A stretch of 64,000 bases of DNA, taken from assembly GCA_965226805.1 (NCBI GenBank), contig CBDDDW010000029.1:310001-374000 (forward strand), read 5' to 3'. Shown piece by piece: positions 1 to 8,694 of the stretch; positions within the stretch are counted from its first letter, which is position 1, and every line of letters starts with the position of its first letter. The DNA is from CBDDDW01 sp965226805 (GTDB taxonomy: Bacteria; Chloroflexota; Dehalococcoidia; Lucifugimonadales; JAGWBF01). The translations under genes and the position numbers were made by a program. The notes below the pieces were generated by a model that was not told the origin of the DNA, ran no database searches, and saw only the letters and a program-made list of their open reading frames with translations.

Positions 1-1058
1 TAGCCCATGTCGTACATTTCATATCCCTCTAGGTTGTGGGTGCCTTTCCCAAGCACCTGTCCGGTGGCGGCGTAGTGCTCCAGCACCGGCTTGAGGCCGA
101 ACCTCTGCACGGGGCAGACTTTCATGCAAACCCCACAAGCGGCGTATCTGGCCATCACGGGCCTGCATCTCTTAGCGATTATCTTGAACTTCTCAACCCC
201 CCTCCACCACACCTTGTCTCGCAGCAGAGCCCGACCGGGGCAGCGGTTCACGCATACCTGGCAGATGGTGCAGAAGGCGTGAATGCCGTAGTCAACGGGC
301 TTGCCGAAGGTCACCGGAGCGTCGGTTGTCACAAGCATCAGCCTGTGCCGGGACCCGAAATGAGGAGACAGCAGATAGCCCATCGCTCCCATCTGACCCA
401 TACCCGCCTCTACGAACATGGCGTGTAGCGCGGCGCTGGCGTCATTTGGGTTCTGCACCTGAGCGTGATACCCCAAAGACCTGATGTACTCGGCGAGGAC
501 TAGAGCCTGAGATCCCTCACGCCTGTAGGTCTCGAAAACATTTGCCTCCGCCACCGGGCCAGGGATCGTCTGGGTCTCCTCGTAGCCCTGCTCCATGGCG
601 AGGCATATAGCGTTGGGGAAGGGCTTCACCCACTTCCTCTTGCTTACGTAGGTGTAACGGTTGTCATAGGCTGCGAAGCCTACCATGGCGAATCCCAGAT
701 CAATGGCCTTTACGGTGATCTCTTGAGTAAGGTCCTTGCCCGGAACCGCTTCTCCGGTCGGCTCCAACTCGCCAGACTCGCGAGACGCCGTTATGGTGGG
801 CTTTATCTGGGTTTCATGCTCCTCGCGGAGCTCCTTTATGTCCGTATGTTCCCTTAGCCAGGACCGGAAAGCGAAGTGCTCTACATTGTGGGATTCTATC
901 GGGTAATGTCTGGCGTAGAAGGTCACGGTTTCGGGTTCCTGAGGGATGCCGGGAACCGTCTCCAGCTCCTGGGGTATGGATATTGTGTCCGACTCGCCGT
1001 CGGGGCCTTGTCCCCTAAAGGTTGGCGGGACTGTCACAGTGTGGCCGATCTTCAACAT
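1..1058 (-). CDS. Reductive dehalogenase-like 4Fe-4S protein (3' end outside window)
   Basis: This gene runs off the left edge, so about 352 N-terminal and central residues are visible and the C-terminus is missing. Two ferredoxin-type clusters are clear: CTICQVCVNRCP (Cys263, 266, 269, 273), then Cys298 followed nine residues later by CGVCMKVCP (Cys308, 311, 315). The displaced first cysteine of the second cluster and the upstream stretch CLAMEQGYEETQ...LAEYIRSLGYHA resemble corrinoid-dependent reductive dehalogenases (RdhA) more than epoxyqueuosine reductase QueG. There is no twin-arginine signal and no RdhB anchor nearby, so a cytoplasmic, non-respiratory enzyme is likely. The start is ATG at 1058 behind GAGGAG; an earlier ATG at 1063 meets a stop after three codons. 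The family call is fairly firm; the halogenated substrate is unknown. Confidence 0.8.
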   Translation of the reverse strand, partial: MLKIGHTVTVPPTFRGQGPDGESDTISIPQELETVPGIPQEPETVTFYARHYPIESHNVEHFAFRSWLREHTDIKELREEHETQIKPTITASRESGELEPTGEAVPGKDLTQEITVKAIDLGFAMVGFAAYDNRYTYVSKRKWVKPFPNAICLAMEQGYEETQTIPGPVAEANVFETYRREGSQALVLAEYIRSLGYHAQVQNPNDASAALHAMFVEAGMGQMGAMGYLLSPHFGSRHRLMLVTTDAPVTFGKPVDYGIHAFCTICQVCVNRCPGRALLRDKVWWRGVEKFKIIAKRCRPVMARYAACGVCMKVCPVQRFGLKPVLEHYAATGQVLGKGTHNLEGYEMYDMG

Positions 1059-1244
1059 AACATTCTCCTCAGCACTGACCTGTAATCCAAACAGCGCGAT
1101 CTTCGACGTACTTTAAGATATTCCAAAGCTGTCCGCTTTGTCAACTCTTGTCTCAGCCACCTAGGCACCGGCGCATGGACCGAGGATTCGGAAATCACCC
1201 AGAGGATGGAACTTCGATGTTCACCCCCCGGACCGGATTGAAAC

Positions 1245-1430
1245 CTACGATCCCTGATGTCTGATGATGGCCTCTTTCGCGCGGGAATCTATGTTCCCAA
1301 GGTCTACCTCCGCATCCGACCTGGCGATTCCCAGGTGGGCATCCTTAAGGATCTGCTCCCAGTCGGGCTCGCTCCCGTACTTGCCTTTCAGCTCGCCGAA
1401 AAACTTGTCCAGTGTCTCTTTGTTGAACAT
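1245..1430 (-). CDS. Small acidic protein of unknown function
   Basis: I do not recognise this 61-residue protein. I start it at ATG 1430 because GGAGGG lies just upstream; a longer reading from a GTG at 1442 would swallow that ribosome-binding site. It is hydrophilic and rich in Lys, Glu and Asp, with no membrane segment or cysteine motif. It lies between the RdhA-like gene and another unknown gene, all on the minus strand, so co-transcription is possible though the gaps (about 190 and 50 bp) are not tight. The good ribosome-binding site is the main reason to believe it is real. Confidence 0.5.
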   Translation of the reverse strand: MFNKETLDKFFGELKGKYGSEPDWEQILKDAHLGIARSDAEVDLGNIDSRAKEAIIRHQGS

Positions 1431-1480
1431 AATTCCCTCCACTAATAACGCAAAATTCTAAGTCATCTTCGCCGGTCACG

Positions 1481-1903
1481 TCAACGAGAGACCTGGCGGG
1501 CCCTCCTGACGAAGACAATCCCATCCTTGCCCACGTATTTGTCCCTGTAATCCTCGAACAGCTTTAGTTTCTCAGGCTGAAACTCGGCCGAGTTGGCGTC
1601 ATCGTCCAGGTACGGGTTGGGAAAATAGACGCGGAAAAGGGTCTCTTCTGCCTCATTCGAGAATCGTACGTAGTAGAGAAAAGGAGCGACGTGATTCTCC
1701 GCCTCCACAAACTGCACTCCGGCGACGTCGTCCACCTTCAAGTGGACATGCCAGTTATCCGCCTCGATGTTGGCGTAGCCGCCGCTGAAAGTGGGCTCTT
1801 CCATGCCCCTGGAGGAATTCTCGCTGACAACCTCCGCACCCCCGATTACCCAGAGCATCTCATCCAGCCCTGACAGGTCCCGGAGGAGATCTTTCAGCTC
1901 CAA
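1481..1903 (-). CDS. Hypothetical protein, 140 aa
   Basis: This soluble 140-residue protein has no signal peptide or membrane segment. Its middle reads like an alternating beta-sheet protein (NWHVHLKVDDVAGVQFVEAE), but I cannot assign a family. The start is TTG at 1903, chosen because AAGGAGG sits seven bases upstream and the frame then opens with MELKDLLRDL. A plausible sigma-70 promoter precedes it (2020-2048). It heads a possible minus-strand unit with the small gene at 1245-1430 and the RdhA-like gene, so it might be connected with that enzyme; this is only context. Confidence 0.6.
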   Translation of the reverse strand: MELKDLLRDLSGLDEMLWVIGGAEVVSENSSRGMEEPTFSGGYANIEADNWHVHLKVDDVAGVQFVEAENHVAPFLYYVRFSNEAEETLFRVYFPNPYLDDDANSAEFQPEKLKLFEDYRDKYVGKDGIVFVRRARQVSR

Positions 1904-2019
1904 ATCGCGCCTCCTTCCTGAGGAATCGCCACGTGGGTTCTCAGCTCCGTGTACGAGTGCTTGGAGACACCTTGTCTGGACAAGGGGCTGGGTCCGATCT
2001 ACGATACACCCCGCATTTT

Positions 2020-2048
2020 ATAGTACCTCAGCGCAGGCTCTTTGCCAA
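2020..2048 (-). promoter_or_regulatory. Putative sigma-70 promoter for the 1481-1903 gene
   Basis: On the minus strand TTGGCA is followed after exactly 17 bases by TACTAT, with TATAAA overlapping just downstream. It lies about 120 bp upstream of the TTG start at 1903, in the divergent gap before the sigma-factor gene. Matches to consensus are partial, so this is a candidate only. Confidence 0.4.
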
Positions 2049-2227
2049 TACGAGAGAGAACTCTGTACAGGCAGAATAGCTGTCCTATATACTTGAATTG
2101 AACCGACCGACAGGGCGATCGGGGCGGTCGGTTGGCTGGAAGCCTGGAACAGCCCAAATCCGGATGGAGAAGTCGAACGTATACTCCATCGGGATGGGAT
2201 GGCGTCTCCAGGGGTAGCGAGGCGTGG

Positions 2228-2803
2228 GTGCTTAACTACAATGACCTGAGAGATGAGCAGCTCATCACTCTAATCGCGAACGGCGAAAAGGACGCATTGG
2301 AGGTCTTCTACGAGCGCTACGCGACTTCGGTGTTCTCTCTAGCGAGGTACATGCTCAGGGACCATTCCTTGGCGGAAGAGGCCGCCCAGGATGTTTTCTT
2401 GAACCTTTGGCTCAAGGCTTCCAACTATAATCCTGGGCGGGGCACGCCGCGCGCGTGGTTCATGAGCGTAGCACATCACCGGATCATCGACTTGATTAGG
2501 GCCCGTAAGCGTAGCGCCCAGTCATCCAATCAGGTGGCCCATGAACTGCTGGACCTTGAACCCAGTAGAGGACCCAGCACTGAGGAAGCGGCGTACCGGA
2601 GCCTGGCTCGCCAGGAGATATTCTCGGCCCTGGCTGAGCTACCGAGAGAACAGCGGGAGGTCATAGTCCTGGCTTATTTTGAAGGCTATTCCCAGTCGGA
2701 GATCGCCGGCAAATTGGACCAACCTTTAGGCACCGTGAAGACAAGGGTGCGTCTGGCAATGCAAAAACTCCGTTTGGCTTTCAAGTATAAAGAGGTATTG
2801 TAG
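2228..2803 (+). CDS. ECF-type RNA polymerase sigma factor
   Basis: This is a group 4 (ECF) sigma factor, which directs RNA polymerase to a small stress or envelope regulon. Measured from an upstream TTG at 2132, region 2 covers about residues 53-124 (FYERYATSVFSLARYML, then AEEAAQDVFLNLWLKA) and region 4 about 163-214 (LAELPREQREVIVLAYFEGY, then a helix-turn-helix ending TVKTRVRLAMQKLR). I prefer GTG 2228 as start: it has GAGG just upstream and gives 191 aa, typical of ECF factors, whereas the extra 32 residues from 2132 look unrelated. The next gene begins four bases after the stop and encodes its likely anti-sigma factor. The family is certain; the start is not. Confidence 0.9.
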   Translation: MLNYNDLRDEQLITLIANGEKDALEVFYERYATSVFSLARYMLRDHSLAEEAAQDVFLNLWLKASNYNPGRGTPRAWFMSVAHHRIIDLIRARKRSAQSSNQVAHELLDLEPSRGPSTEEAAYRSLARQEIFSALAELPREQREVIVLAYFEGYSQSEIAGKLDQPLGTVKTRVRLAMQKLRLAFKYKEVL

Positions 2804-2806
2804 GCA

Positions 2807-3751
2807 TTGGATTGTAAAAGCGCCGAAGAACTCCTTCCGGCTTACGCGCTAAGCGCCCTAAGCGTCGAAGAGGCGGCGTTGGTCGAGGAGCACCTGGAAA
2901 CGTGCCCCTGGTGTCCTCCCCTTCTGCGCGATCACCTGCTTGTGCCCGCTGCACTGGCCCAGGTGGCCGAGTCGGTCGAGCTGCCCCCGGGACTCAAGAT
3001 GCGGACTATGAAAGCCGTGGAGGGACAGGCCAAGCGTTCGCGCCGGCGCGAGAGTCCGATATTCGCCGCCGGAGGGCTTCTTGTGGGCGCCACGGCAGCT
3101 GTAGGCGTCTTGTTTCTGGCCTCGGTGATAGCGGTCGGCGTCCATATGTCTAATCAAATGGACGACCTCCGGGAGGAGAACTCCGAGCTGACGGGTAGTG
3201 TGTTGCAGCTGTCCAATCAGATACAGAGTATGCAGACCGAAAACTCAGCGCTGACTGGTAGCGTGTTGCAGCTGTCCAGTCGGATGGAAGGCATGCAGGC
3301 CGAAAACTCGGCGCTGACAGCTAGCGTGTCTCTGCTTTCGCAGAGAGACGATAAGCTGGTCGGGATGTTCCGCGATCAGATTTCCGTTACCTATCTCCTG
3401 GCCTCGCCGACCAGAGAAGTGTTGGTGCTGCAAGCCGGATCGGATGAGCCCAGGGCGCGGGGCATGTTGCTGACAAGCGGCCGGGGCAGCTCGGGAATGC
3501 TGATGGCTACTGGCTTGACCCCTTCCTCAGAAGACATGGTCTACGAGGTCTGGCTAACAACCACAGACGACAGGCGCATCGCCCTTGGACACCTTGTCGT
3601 AGACGATATGGGCTGGGGCGTTCTCAACCTCTTGCCCAACCAGCCCATAAATCTCTTCGAGCAGGTGTGGGTGACAGCGGAGGAGGGACAGGCTAAGGCG
3701 GGCTCCACCGAGCCCAAACCTATCTTGTGGGCGACTATCCCATCCAGGTAG
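2807..3751 (+). CDS. Membrane anti-sigma factor, zinc-finger N-terminus and RskA-like C-terminus
   Basis: This protein should hold the sigma factor encoded just upstream at the membrane. Residues 1-40 carry an anti-sigma zinc motif (Cys3, His29, Cys33, Cys36: EEHLETCPWC). One membrane helix spans about 86-112. Residues 114-185 form a predicted coiled coil built from three near-identical 21-residue units beginning ENSELTGS, ENSALTGS and ENSALTAS. From about 190 the extracytoplasmic part resembles the RskA C-terminal domain (YEVWLTTTDDRRIALGHL). The start is TTG at 2807, four bases after the sigma stop, so the two are translationally coupled. The repeated coiled coil is unusual and could act as a spacer or sensor. 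Confidence 0.85.
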   Translation: MDCKSAEELLPAYALSALSVEEAALVEEHLETCPWCPPLLRDHLLVPAALAQVAESVELPPGLKMRTMKAVEGQAKRSRRRESPIFAAGGLLVGATAAVGVLFLASVIAVGVHMSNQMDDLREENSELTGSVLQLSNQIQSMQTENSALTGSVLQLSSRMEGMQAENSALTASVSLLSQRDDKLVGMFRDQISVTYLLASPTREVLVLQAGSDEPRARGMLLTSGRGSSGMLMATGLTPSSEDMVYEVWLTTTDDRRIALGHLVVDDMGWGVLNLLPNQPINLFEQVWVTAEEGQAKAGSTEPKPILWATIPSR

Positions 3752-4005
3752 TTGACTCTCAGGTTCCCCGACAGTGTATCGAGCCTTTTGCGAAGCAGAC
3801 ACCCCACCCCCCAGCGCTGACGACTTCACCCCTCTGAGCTTCCCGTTGCTGACATCCCCAAACCCCTGATGCACCTCGTAACGCAGAGACAGACGGCCGG
3901 CTTCTCAGGGACACCCCATCTCCCGTGATGTCTACCCGCCTCTGTCGGGCAGCCCATCCGTGTAGTAGAATATCGCCAGGAAACATCTCCAAGGAGGATC
4001 GGGCC

Positions 4006-5424
4006 ATGGAGAAGGAAGACCTGGCCTTCACTCCCGTCTCGGAGCTGAGGGGTCTCATCGACTCCCGACAGGTCTCGATCGTGGAGCTTACGGAAATTTT
4101 CCTGCGCCGCATCGAGCAGTTGAATCCCCGTCTTAACGCCTACCTGACTGTCACATCGGAGGAAGCGATGTCCTCGGCTCGCTCCTCGGAGCAGGCCCTG
4201 TTCAAAGGGGACCACCGAGGCCCGCTCCATGGGATTCCCATCTCCATAAAAGACCTGGAGATTACCAAAGGTATCCGCTCCACCATGGGCAGCCTGGTAT
4301 TCAAGGACCATGTCCCCGACCGGGACTCGCTGCTGGTGGAGAGGGTCCGAGAGGCCGGAGCGATTGTCCTTGGCAAGACCAACTCGCCCGAGTTCGGCTT
4401 CGTTGGGACCACTGAGAACAGGCTGGGAGATGCCTGCCGCAACCCGTGGGACCCTGAGAGGACCCCCGGAGGTTCCAGCGGAGGCGCAGCATCCGCCGTA
4501 GCGGCGGGGCTGTGTCCCATTGCGACGGGCAGCGACGGAGGTGGCTCTATCCGTATACCCTGCGCTTTTAGCGGGATCTTCGGAATCAAGCCCAGCCAGG
4601 GAAGGGTTCCCAAATACGGTGGTGTGGGGATGCCCGCCCACAACAACTTTTCCCAAGGAGGCCCCGTGACACGCACCGTGCGGGACTCCGCTATTCTGCT
4701 CCAGGTCATGGCGGGTCCCGATAGACGGGACCCCGGCTGCATGAGACAGCAGCCTCCGGACTTTGTGGCGGCACTCGAAGTGGGAGTAGAGGGCCTCCGT
4801 GCAGCGTGGAGCCTCGACCTCGGGTACGCCGCTGTGGACCCGGAAGTAGGGGCGGCCGCTTCCAAGGCGGCTCATGTATTTGAGGAGCTGGGATGCACCG
4901 TGGACGAGGCGGGGCTAGATCTGGAGGACCCCTTCCCCGTATTTTGGGACATCTTCAGCCTCAGGGGATTCACGTCCTACGGGCATCTGCTGGACGACCA
5001 TCGGGAGGAGCTGACGGAGAGAAGTATTGAAACCCTGGAGAGGGGGAAGGGCGTCAGCGGGCCGGAATACTGCAGGGCTATGCTCTACGTGGAGCAGCTT
5101 CAGGCTCGAATGGAGGACCTCTTCGAGGACCATGACCTGCTGCTGACCCCGACCTTGGCCGTGCCCGCCTTCCCAATCGGGCAGTTACCGGAAGTGATCG
5201 GCGGCAGGCAGGTAAACCCGTTCTGGGGCTTCACACCCTTCACCTACCCTTTCAACATGACCATGCATACGGCCGCAAGTGTCCCCTGCGGCTTCTCATC
5301 CGATGGACTGCCCATCGGACTACAGATAGTAGGCCGCAGGGGCGACGAAGAGACGGTGCTGAGGGCGGCGGCCGCCTTCGAGTCGGCCCGGCCCTGGGCC
5401 CACCACCGGCCGCCTGTATCGTGA
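4006..5424 (+). CDS. Amidase-signature family amidohydrolase
   Basis: This 472-residue enzyme belongs to the amidase signature family, which hydrolyses carboxamides with a Ser-cisSer-Lys triad. The catalytic Lys is residue 82 in GIPISIKD, the bridging serine is in PGGSSGGAAS (157/158), and the nucleophile is Ser181 in GSDGGGSIRIP. The length is normal. ATG 4006 is the start because AAGGAGG lies eight bases upstream; the open frame extends back to 3925 but without support. There is no GatB/GatC partner nearby, so it is more likely a catabolic amidase than the GatA subunit. The neighbouring hydrolases and formamidase fit amide use as a nitrogen or carbon source. The specific substrate cannot be read from sequence. 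Confidence 0.9.
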   Translation: MEKEDLAFTPVSELRGLIDSRQVSIVELTEIFLRRIEQLNPRLNAYLTVTSEEAMSSARSSEQALFKGDHRGPLHGIPISIKDLEITKGIRSTMGSLVFKDHVPDRDSLLVERVREAGAIVLGKTNSPEFGFVGTTENRLGDACRNPWDPERTPGGSSGGAASAVAAGLCPIATGSDGGGSIRIPCAFSGIFGIKPSQGRVPKYGGVGMPAHNNFSQGGPVTRTVRDSAILLQVMAGPDRRDPGCMRQQPPDFVAALEVGVEGLRAAWSLDLGYAAVDPEVGAAASKAAHVFEELGCTVDEAGLDLEDPFPVFWDIFSLRGFTSYGHLLDDHREELTERSIETLERGKGVSGPEYCRAMLYVEQLQARMEDLFEDHDLLLTPTLAVPAFPIGQLPEVIGGRQVNPFWGFTPFTYPFNMTMHTAASVPCGFSSDGLPIGLQIVGRRGDEETVLRAAAAFESARPWAHHRPPVS

Positions 5425-5468
5425 TCGGCTCTGGTGTAGCAATCGCGACCGCCTCGGTCCGACACGGT

Positions 5469-5618
5469 CCCAGGAGGCTGATGAAGGAAGGGAGTGCAGA
5501 GGGGCGAAGCCCCTTTGCCGGGAGTCTGAGGGTGTCCCTCAGATATAAATTCTTCCCCTTTCCTGGCCAGGAAGGGGGTCAGGGGGATGATCGGAAGGGT
5601 TTTTCAGCACCCCGCTAG
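5469..5618 (+). repeat. MITE-like dispersed repeat, copy 1
   Basis: This is the first of three related intergenic copies (others 18337-18509 and 29684-29890). It contains the shared core GCAGAGGGGCGAAGCCCCTT and ends with AAAAACCCTTCC-type sequence inverted. Its ends form an imperfect inverted repeat of the form CTAGCAGGnTGCnGAAnAA, weakest at the left end here. No open reading frame fits inside. It looks like a small non-autonomous element. Confidence 0.7.
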
Positions 5619-5700
5619 TGACGAGCCGTAGACCGCTACTCATCTGGCCAACGAGCCCATGGTGAGTCCCGCAGGAAGGGACCAAAGAAAGGAGTACACA

Positions 5701-6132
5701 TTGTCAGAGGCAAATAAAGAGGTCTTCAGGAGGCTGTTCCAGCAGTTTTTCAACAACCGCGACATCGATTCGGTCGGTGAGTTCCTCACACCGGACTTCC
5801 TGAACCACGCCTCCCTCTACGAACCGCTTGTGGGGTTAGAGGTGTTCACCGGGATCGTCAAGACCTACTTCTCGGCCTTCCCAGATATCCACTACACTGT
5901 CGACGATCTAATGGCGGTTGGGGACAGAGTGATCGGTCGCGTCACCTCACAGGGCACCCACAAGGGGGAGTTCCTAGGATTCGCCGCGACGGGCAAGCGG
6001 TTCTCTATCATGCAGCTCCGCGTCGCCCGCTTCGTCGATGGTAAGATCGCCGAGCACTGGGGCCTTCAGGACACCATAGGCATGCTGGACCAGTTGGGCC
6101 TCGTCCCGGCCATGAGGGTGCCCCGCTTCTAG
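5701..6132 (+). CDS. SnoaL-like (NTF2-fold) protein
   Basis: This protein of about 143 residues resembles the SnoaL / ester cyclase group of NTF2-like proteins, small cone-shaped enzymes or binding proteins. Supporting segments are a helical N-terminus ending FFNNRDIDSVGEFLTPDFLNH, then FPDIHYTVDDLMAVGDRV, GTHKGEFLGFAATGKRF and FVDGKIAEHWGLQD. I start at TTG 5701, where GGAG stands six bases upstream; an ATG at 5659 in the same frame has no such site. It stands alone between the amidase and the convergent cysteine synthase. The fold is confident; the reaction is unknown. Confidence 0.8.
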   Translation: MSEANKEVFRRLFQQFFNNRDIDSVGEFLTPDFLNHASLYEPLVGLEVFTGIVKTYFSAFPDIHYTVDDLMAVGDRVIGRVTSQGTHKGEFLGFAATGKRFSIMQLRVARFVDGKIAEHWGLQDTIGMLDQLGLVPAMRVPRF

Positions 6133-6210
6133 CCTGAGGCGCACCGATGGGCGCGCCTGTCGCCGCGGGCGGAGCACCGAGAACTCACCCTACCATATGG
6201 TGGGTGGGGC

Positions 6211-7140
6211 TCACCACCAGTGGGTATCGTCCAGGTCCTCTGAGCCTAAACGGTCCGCGTTCCATGGCTGGGCTGGAAGGTACTTCCAGCCACCGTCGGA
6301 GAACATCACCACGATGTTCCCGCGCTTCATGCGCTTCGCCACCCGCATGGCAACCTGCAGCGTCGCGCCGGCGGAGACCCCCGCGAAGATGCCCTCTCCC
6401 TGCGCGAGGCGGCGGACGGCCTTCATTGCCGTGGCGCTGTCCACGATGAACCTGCTATTCAGCAGCTTCAGGTCCAGGAGCGGAGGAATGTACCCCTCCG
6501 ACAGGCTCCTCAACCCCTGGAGGCGCTCTCCCAGCTGGGGCTCCACGCCGATGATCCGCACGTCTGGATTGGATTCCCTGAGGCGGCGGGCCACCCCCAT
6601 GATTGTGCCCCCCGTTCCTATCCCGGCCACGAACGCATCGATCTGTGGCAAAGCCTGGGAGATTTCGTTCCCAGTAGTTCTGAAGTGGGTCTCCAGGTTG
6701 GTCCGGTCGCTGAATTGGCCCAGATAGTACCACCCCTGGGCATCGGCCATGCTATTGGCCAGGTCTATGGCGCCTTTCATCCCCTCCCCGGGGTCGCACC
6801 AGGTTACTTGGGCGTCATATAGCTCCAGAATGTCGGCAACGGTGGGCGCCACTTCCCTTGGAATTACCACATGGACGGCGTATCCCTTTTGCTTCCCCAC
6901 CAGGGCCAGAGCGATCGCCGTGTTGCCGCTGCTTGCCTCCACGATGGTATTTCCGGGATGTATCTCGCCCCGCTGCTCGGCCATTTCTATCATGGCCAGC
7001 ACGATTCGGTCCTTGACGCTGCCGCTGGGGTTCTGGCCCTCCAGCTTGGCATATATACGGACGTCGCTCTCCCGCGAGAGGTGCGGCAGCTCCACGAGGG
7101 GGGTATTGCCGATGAGGCTGAGCACTGTTCCGGGGGCCAT
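6211..7140 (-). CDS. cysM: Cysteine synthase (O-acetylserine sulfhydrylase, CysM type)
   Basis: This is a fold-type II PLP enzyme that makes cysteine from O-acetylserine and sulfide or thiosulfate. The PLP lysine is in NPSGSVKDR, the substrate loop is EASSGNTAIAL, and the phosphate-binding loop is GIGTGGTIMG. The length (about 309 aa) fits CysK/CysM; the extended SEGYIPPLLD region suits CysM, but cystathionine beta-synthase-like activity is not excluded. I choose ATG 7140 over the upstream ATG 7170 because the homologous sequence begins near APGTVLSLIGNTP and because a perfect TATAAT ends six bases before this ATG, which would leave no room for an upstream start. Confidence 0.88.
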   Translation of the reverse strand: MAPGTVLSLIGNTPLVELPHLSRESDVRIYAKLEGQNPSGSVKDRIVLAMIEMAEQRGEIHPGNTIVEASSGNTAIALALVGKQKGYAVHVVIPREVAPTVADILELYDAQVTWCDPGEGMKGAIDLANSMADAQGWYYLGQFSDRTNLETHFRTTGNEISQALPQIDAFVAGIGTGGTIMGVARRLRESNPDVRIIGVEPQLGERLQGLRSLSEGYIPPLLDLKLLNSRFIVDSATAMKAVRRLAQGEGIFAGVSAGATLQVAMRVAKRMKRGNIVVMFSDGGWKYLPAQPWNADRLGSEDLDDTHWW

Positions 7141-7146
7141 GAGCCA

Positions 7147-7152
7147 ATTATA
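7147..7152 (-). promoter_or_regulatory. -10 box TATAAT directly upstream of cysM
   Basis: A perfect TATAAT lies on the minus strand only six bases before the ATG at 7140. A start of transcription about seven bases downstream would coincide with the ATG, so the mRNA may be leaderless. The -35 region is not clear. No ribosome-binding site precedes the ATG, which agrees with this reading. Confidence 0.45.
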
Positions 7153-7300
7153 CACTGCCAAGATTGACAAAGCCCGTGGCCACTTGTATCTTTAGTTCTG
7201 CCCGTTTGGAGAGCGGATTGGCGCTGCCGGTCTAAGCCGCCTGACGGGAAGCCACCACCATCCACGTTCGACCCTTCCCATGCCCGAAAGGAGGCGCCCT

Positions 7301-8656
7301 TTGGACCGCTCCATTGAGACCCTTAGTAGCTATGCAGCATCCCTTTCCTACAATGACCTGACGGACACCGCGATCAAGGCGGCCAAGCACCGGATGATCG
7401 ACACTTTAGGTTGTGCCTTGGGCGGGTACACGGCCGAGCCCTGCAAGATAGCCCGCCGCTTGTGTTTCCCAACCGGCGCTCCACTTACCTCAAGGATAAT
7501 AGGCTCCCTCTTCCGTACCAGCCCGGAGATGGCGGCTTTCGCCAACGGTACGATGCTCCGGTACCTGGACTTCAACGACGCCTACCGTGCCAAGGACGCC
7601 GGACATCCCAGCGACGCCATTGCGGCTGTGCTGGCGATGGGCGAGGCCGTCAACGCCGACGGCAAGGCACTGATCACCGCGATTGTTCTTGCCTACGAGG
7701 TCCAATGCCTCATTATCGAGGAGACACTCCTGGACGCTCATGGGTGGGACCAGCCGGTGTACGTAGTGCTGGGAGCTGCCATGGGCGCCGGCACTTTGTT
7801 GGGGCTGAGCAAGGAGCAGCTTGGCAACGCGGCGGCCATGGCGCTTATTCCCAATATGGCCATGTACCAGAACCGTGTAGGGGAACTCTCTATGTGGAAG
7901 GCGGCGGCCGCCGGTATGGCCGCTCGACAGGGCATCTTCGCCGCTATGCTGGCCCTGGAGGGGATGACCGGCGCAGAGGAGGCCATCGACGGCCAATATG
8001 GGTTGAAAAACCAGGTGACCGGACCCTTTAGCTTCGACATCCTGGGAGGCAACGGGAGGCCCTTTAGAATCAGCCGGACCAATATTAAGACCTATCCCGT
8101 GAGGGACTCCTGCCAGCTGGTTGCAATTACGGCCCGGGACTTCCGCAAGCAGGTGGCGGTGGAGGAGATTCAGTCTCTCAACATCAAGACCGTCGCTTCG
8201 TCCTATAAGTGGGCGGTAGAGCCGAAGGAGCTGTGGGCCCCCAAGACTCGTGAGACGGCCGACCACAGCATACCTTTCACCGTCGCCGCCATGCTAATAG
8301 ACGGCGACATCACTCCCCAGACCTTTAGCCGGGAACGGTACCTGGACGCGGACATCCTGGACCTTCTGGGCCGGATGCACGCGGAGCCCGACCCGGAGTT
8401 CAGCAAGCAAACGCCCGCGGTAAGGAACTTCCTCATAGAGGCCACCACAAAGTCTGGCGAGAAGCGGACGGCCCACGGCGTCCTGACCGCCGAGCAGATC
8501 GAAGAGGGCAAGACGGACGAGGAGACAGACGCCAAATTCGTGGGTTTGGCCCGGGACGTTCTGGCTCCAGGCCAAATCAAGGCCACCTTGGACCTGCTGT
8601 GGAACCTCGAAAACCTGGATGACGCGGCGAAAATACTCGACAATTTAGCTATATAG
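7301..8656 (+). CDS. MmgE/PrpD family protein (2-methylcitrate dehydratase-like)
   Basis: This protein of about 451 residues matches the MmgE/PrpD family, whose members dehydrate or isomerise tricarboxylic acids such as 2-methylcitrate; iminodisuccinate epimerase and cis-aconitate decarboxylase share the fold. Supporting segments are KHRMIDTLGCALGGY, FANGTMLRYLDFNDAY followed by GHPSDAIAAVLAMGEA, AYEVQCLI, and the later TADHSIPFTVAAMLIDG. TTG 7301 is the start, with AAAGGAGG six bases upstream; an ATG at 7280 would overlap that site. There are no other methylcitrate-cycle genes nearby, so it is probably a catabolic enzyme for some other polycarboxylate. Confidence 0.85.
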   Translation: MDRSIETLSSYAASLSYNDLTDTAIKAAKHRMIDTLGCALGGYTAEPCKIARRLCFPTGAPLTSRIIGSLFRTSPEMAAFANGTMLRYLDFNDAYRAKDAGHPSDAIAAVLAMGEAVNADGKALITAIVLAYEVQCLIIEETLLDAHGWDQPVYVVLGAAMGAGTLLGLSKEQLGNAAAMALIPNMAMYQNRVGELSMWKAAAAGMAARQGIFAAMLALEGMTGAEEAIDGQYGLKNQVTGPFSFDILGGNGRPFRISRTNIKTYPVRDSCQLVAITARDFRKQVAVEEIQSLNIKTVASSYKWAVEPKELWAPKTRETADHSIPFTVAAMLIDGDITPQTFSRERYLDADILDLLGRMHAEPDPEFSKQTPAVRNFLIEATTKSGEKRTAHGVLTAEQIEEGKTDEETDAKFVGLARDVLAPGQIKATLDLLWNLENLDDAAKILDNLAI

Positions 8657-8694
8657 TTCACCGGAAACGTATAACAATGTTATTGCCACGTAGG

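Noticed and set aside
36..428. Plus-strand open frames over 36-428 and 91-282
   Set aside because: They are shadows of the minus-strand RdhA-like gene, whose two cysteine clusters are read through the same bases.
3826..4875. Long minus-strand frame of 349 codons opposite the amidase
   Set aside because: The plus-strand amidase has full family motifs and a good ribosome-binding site; the antisense frame has no recognisable protein features.
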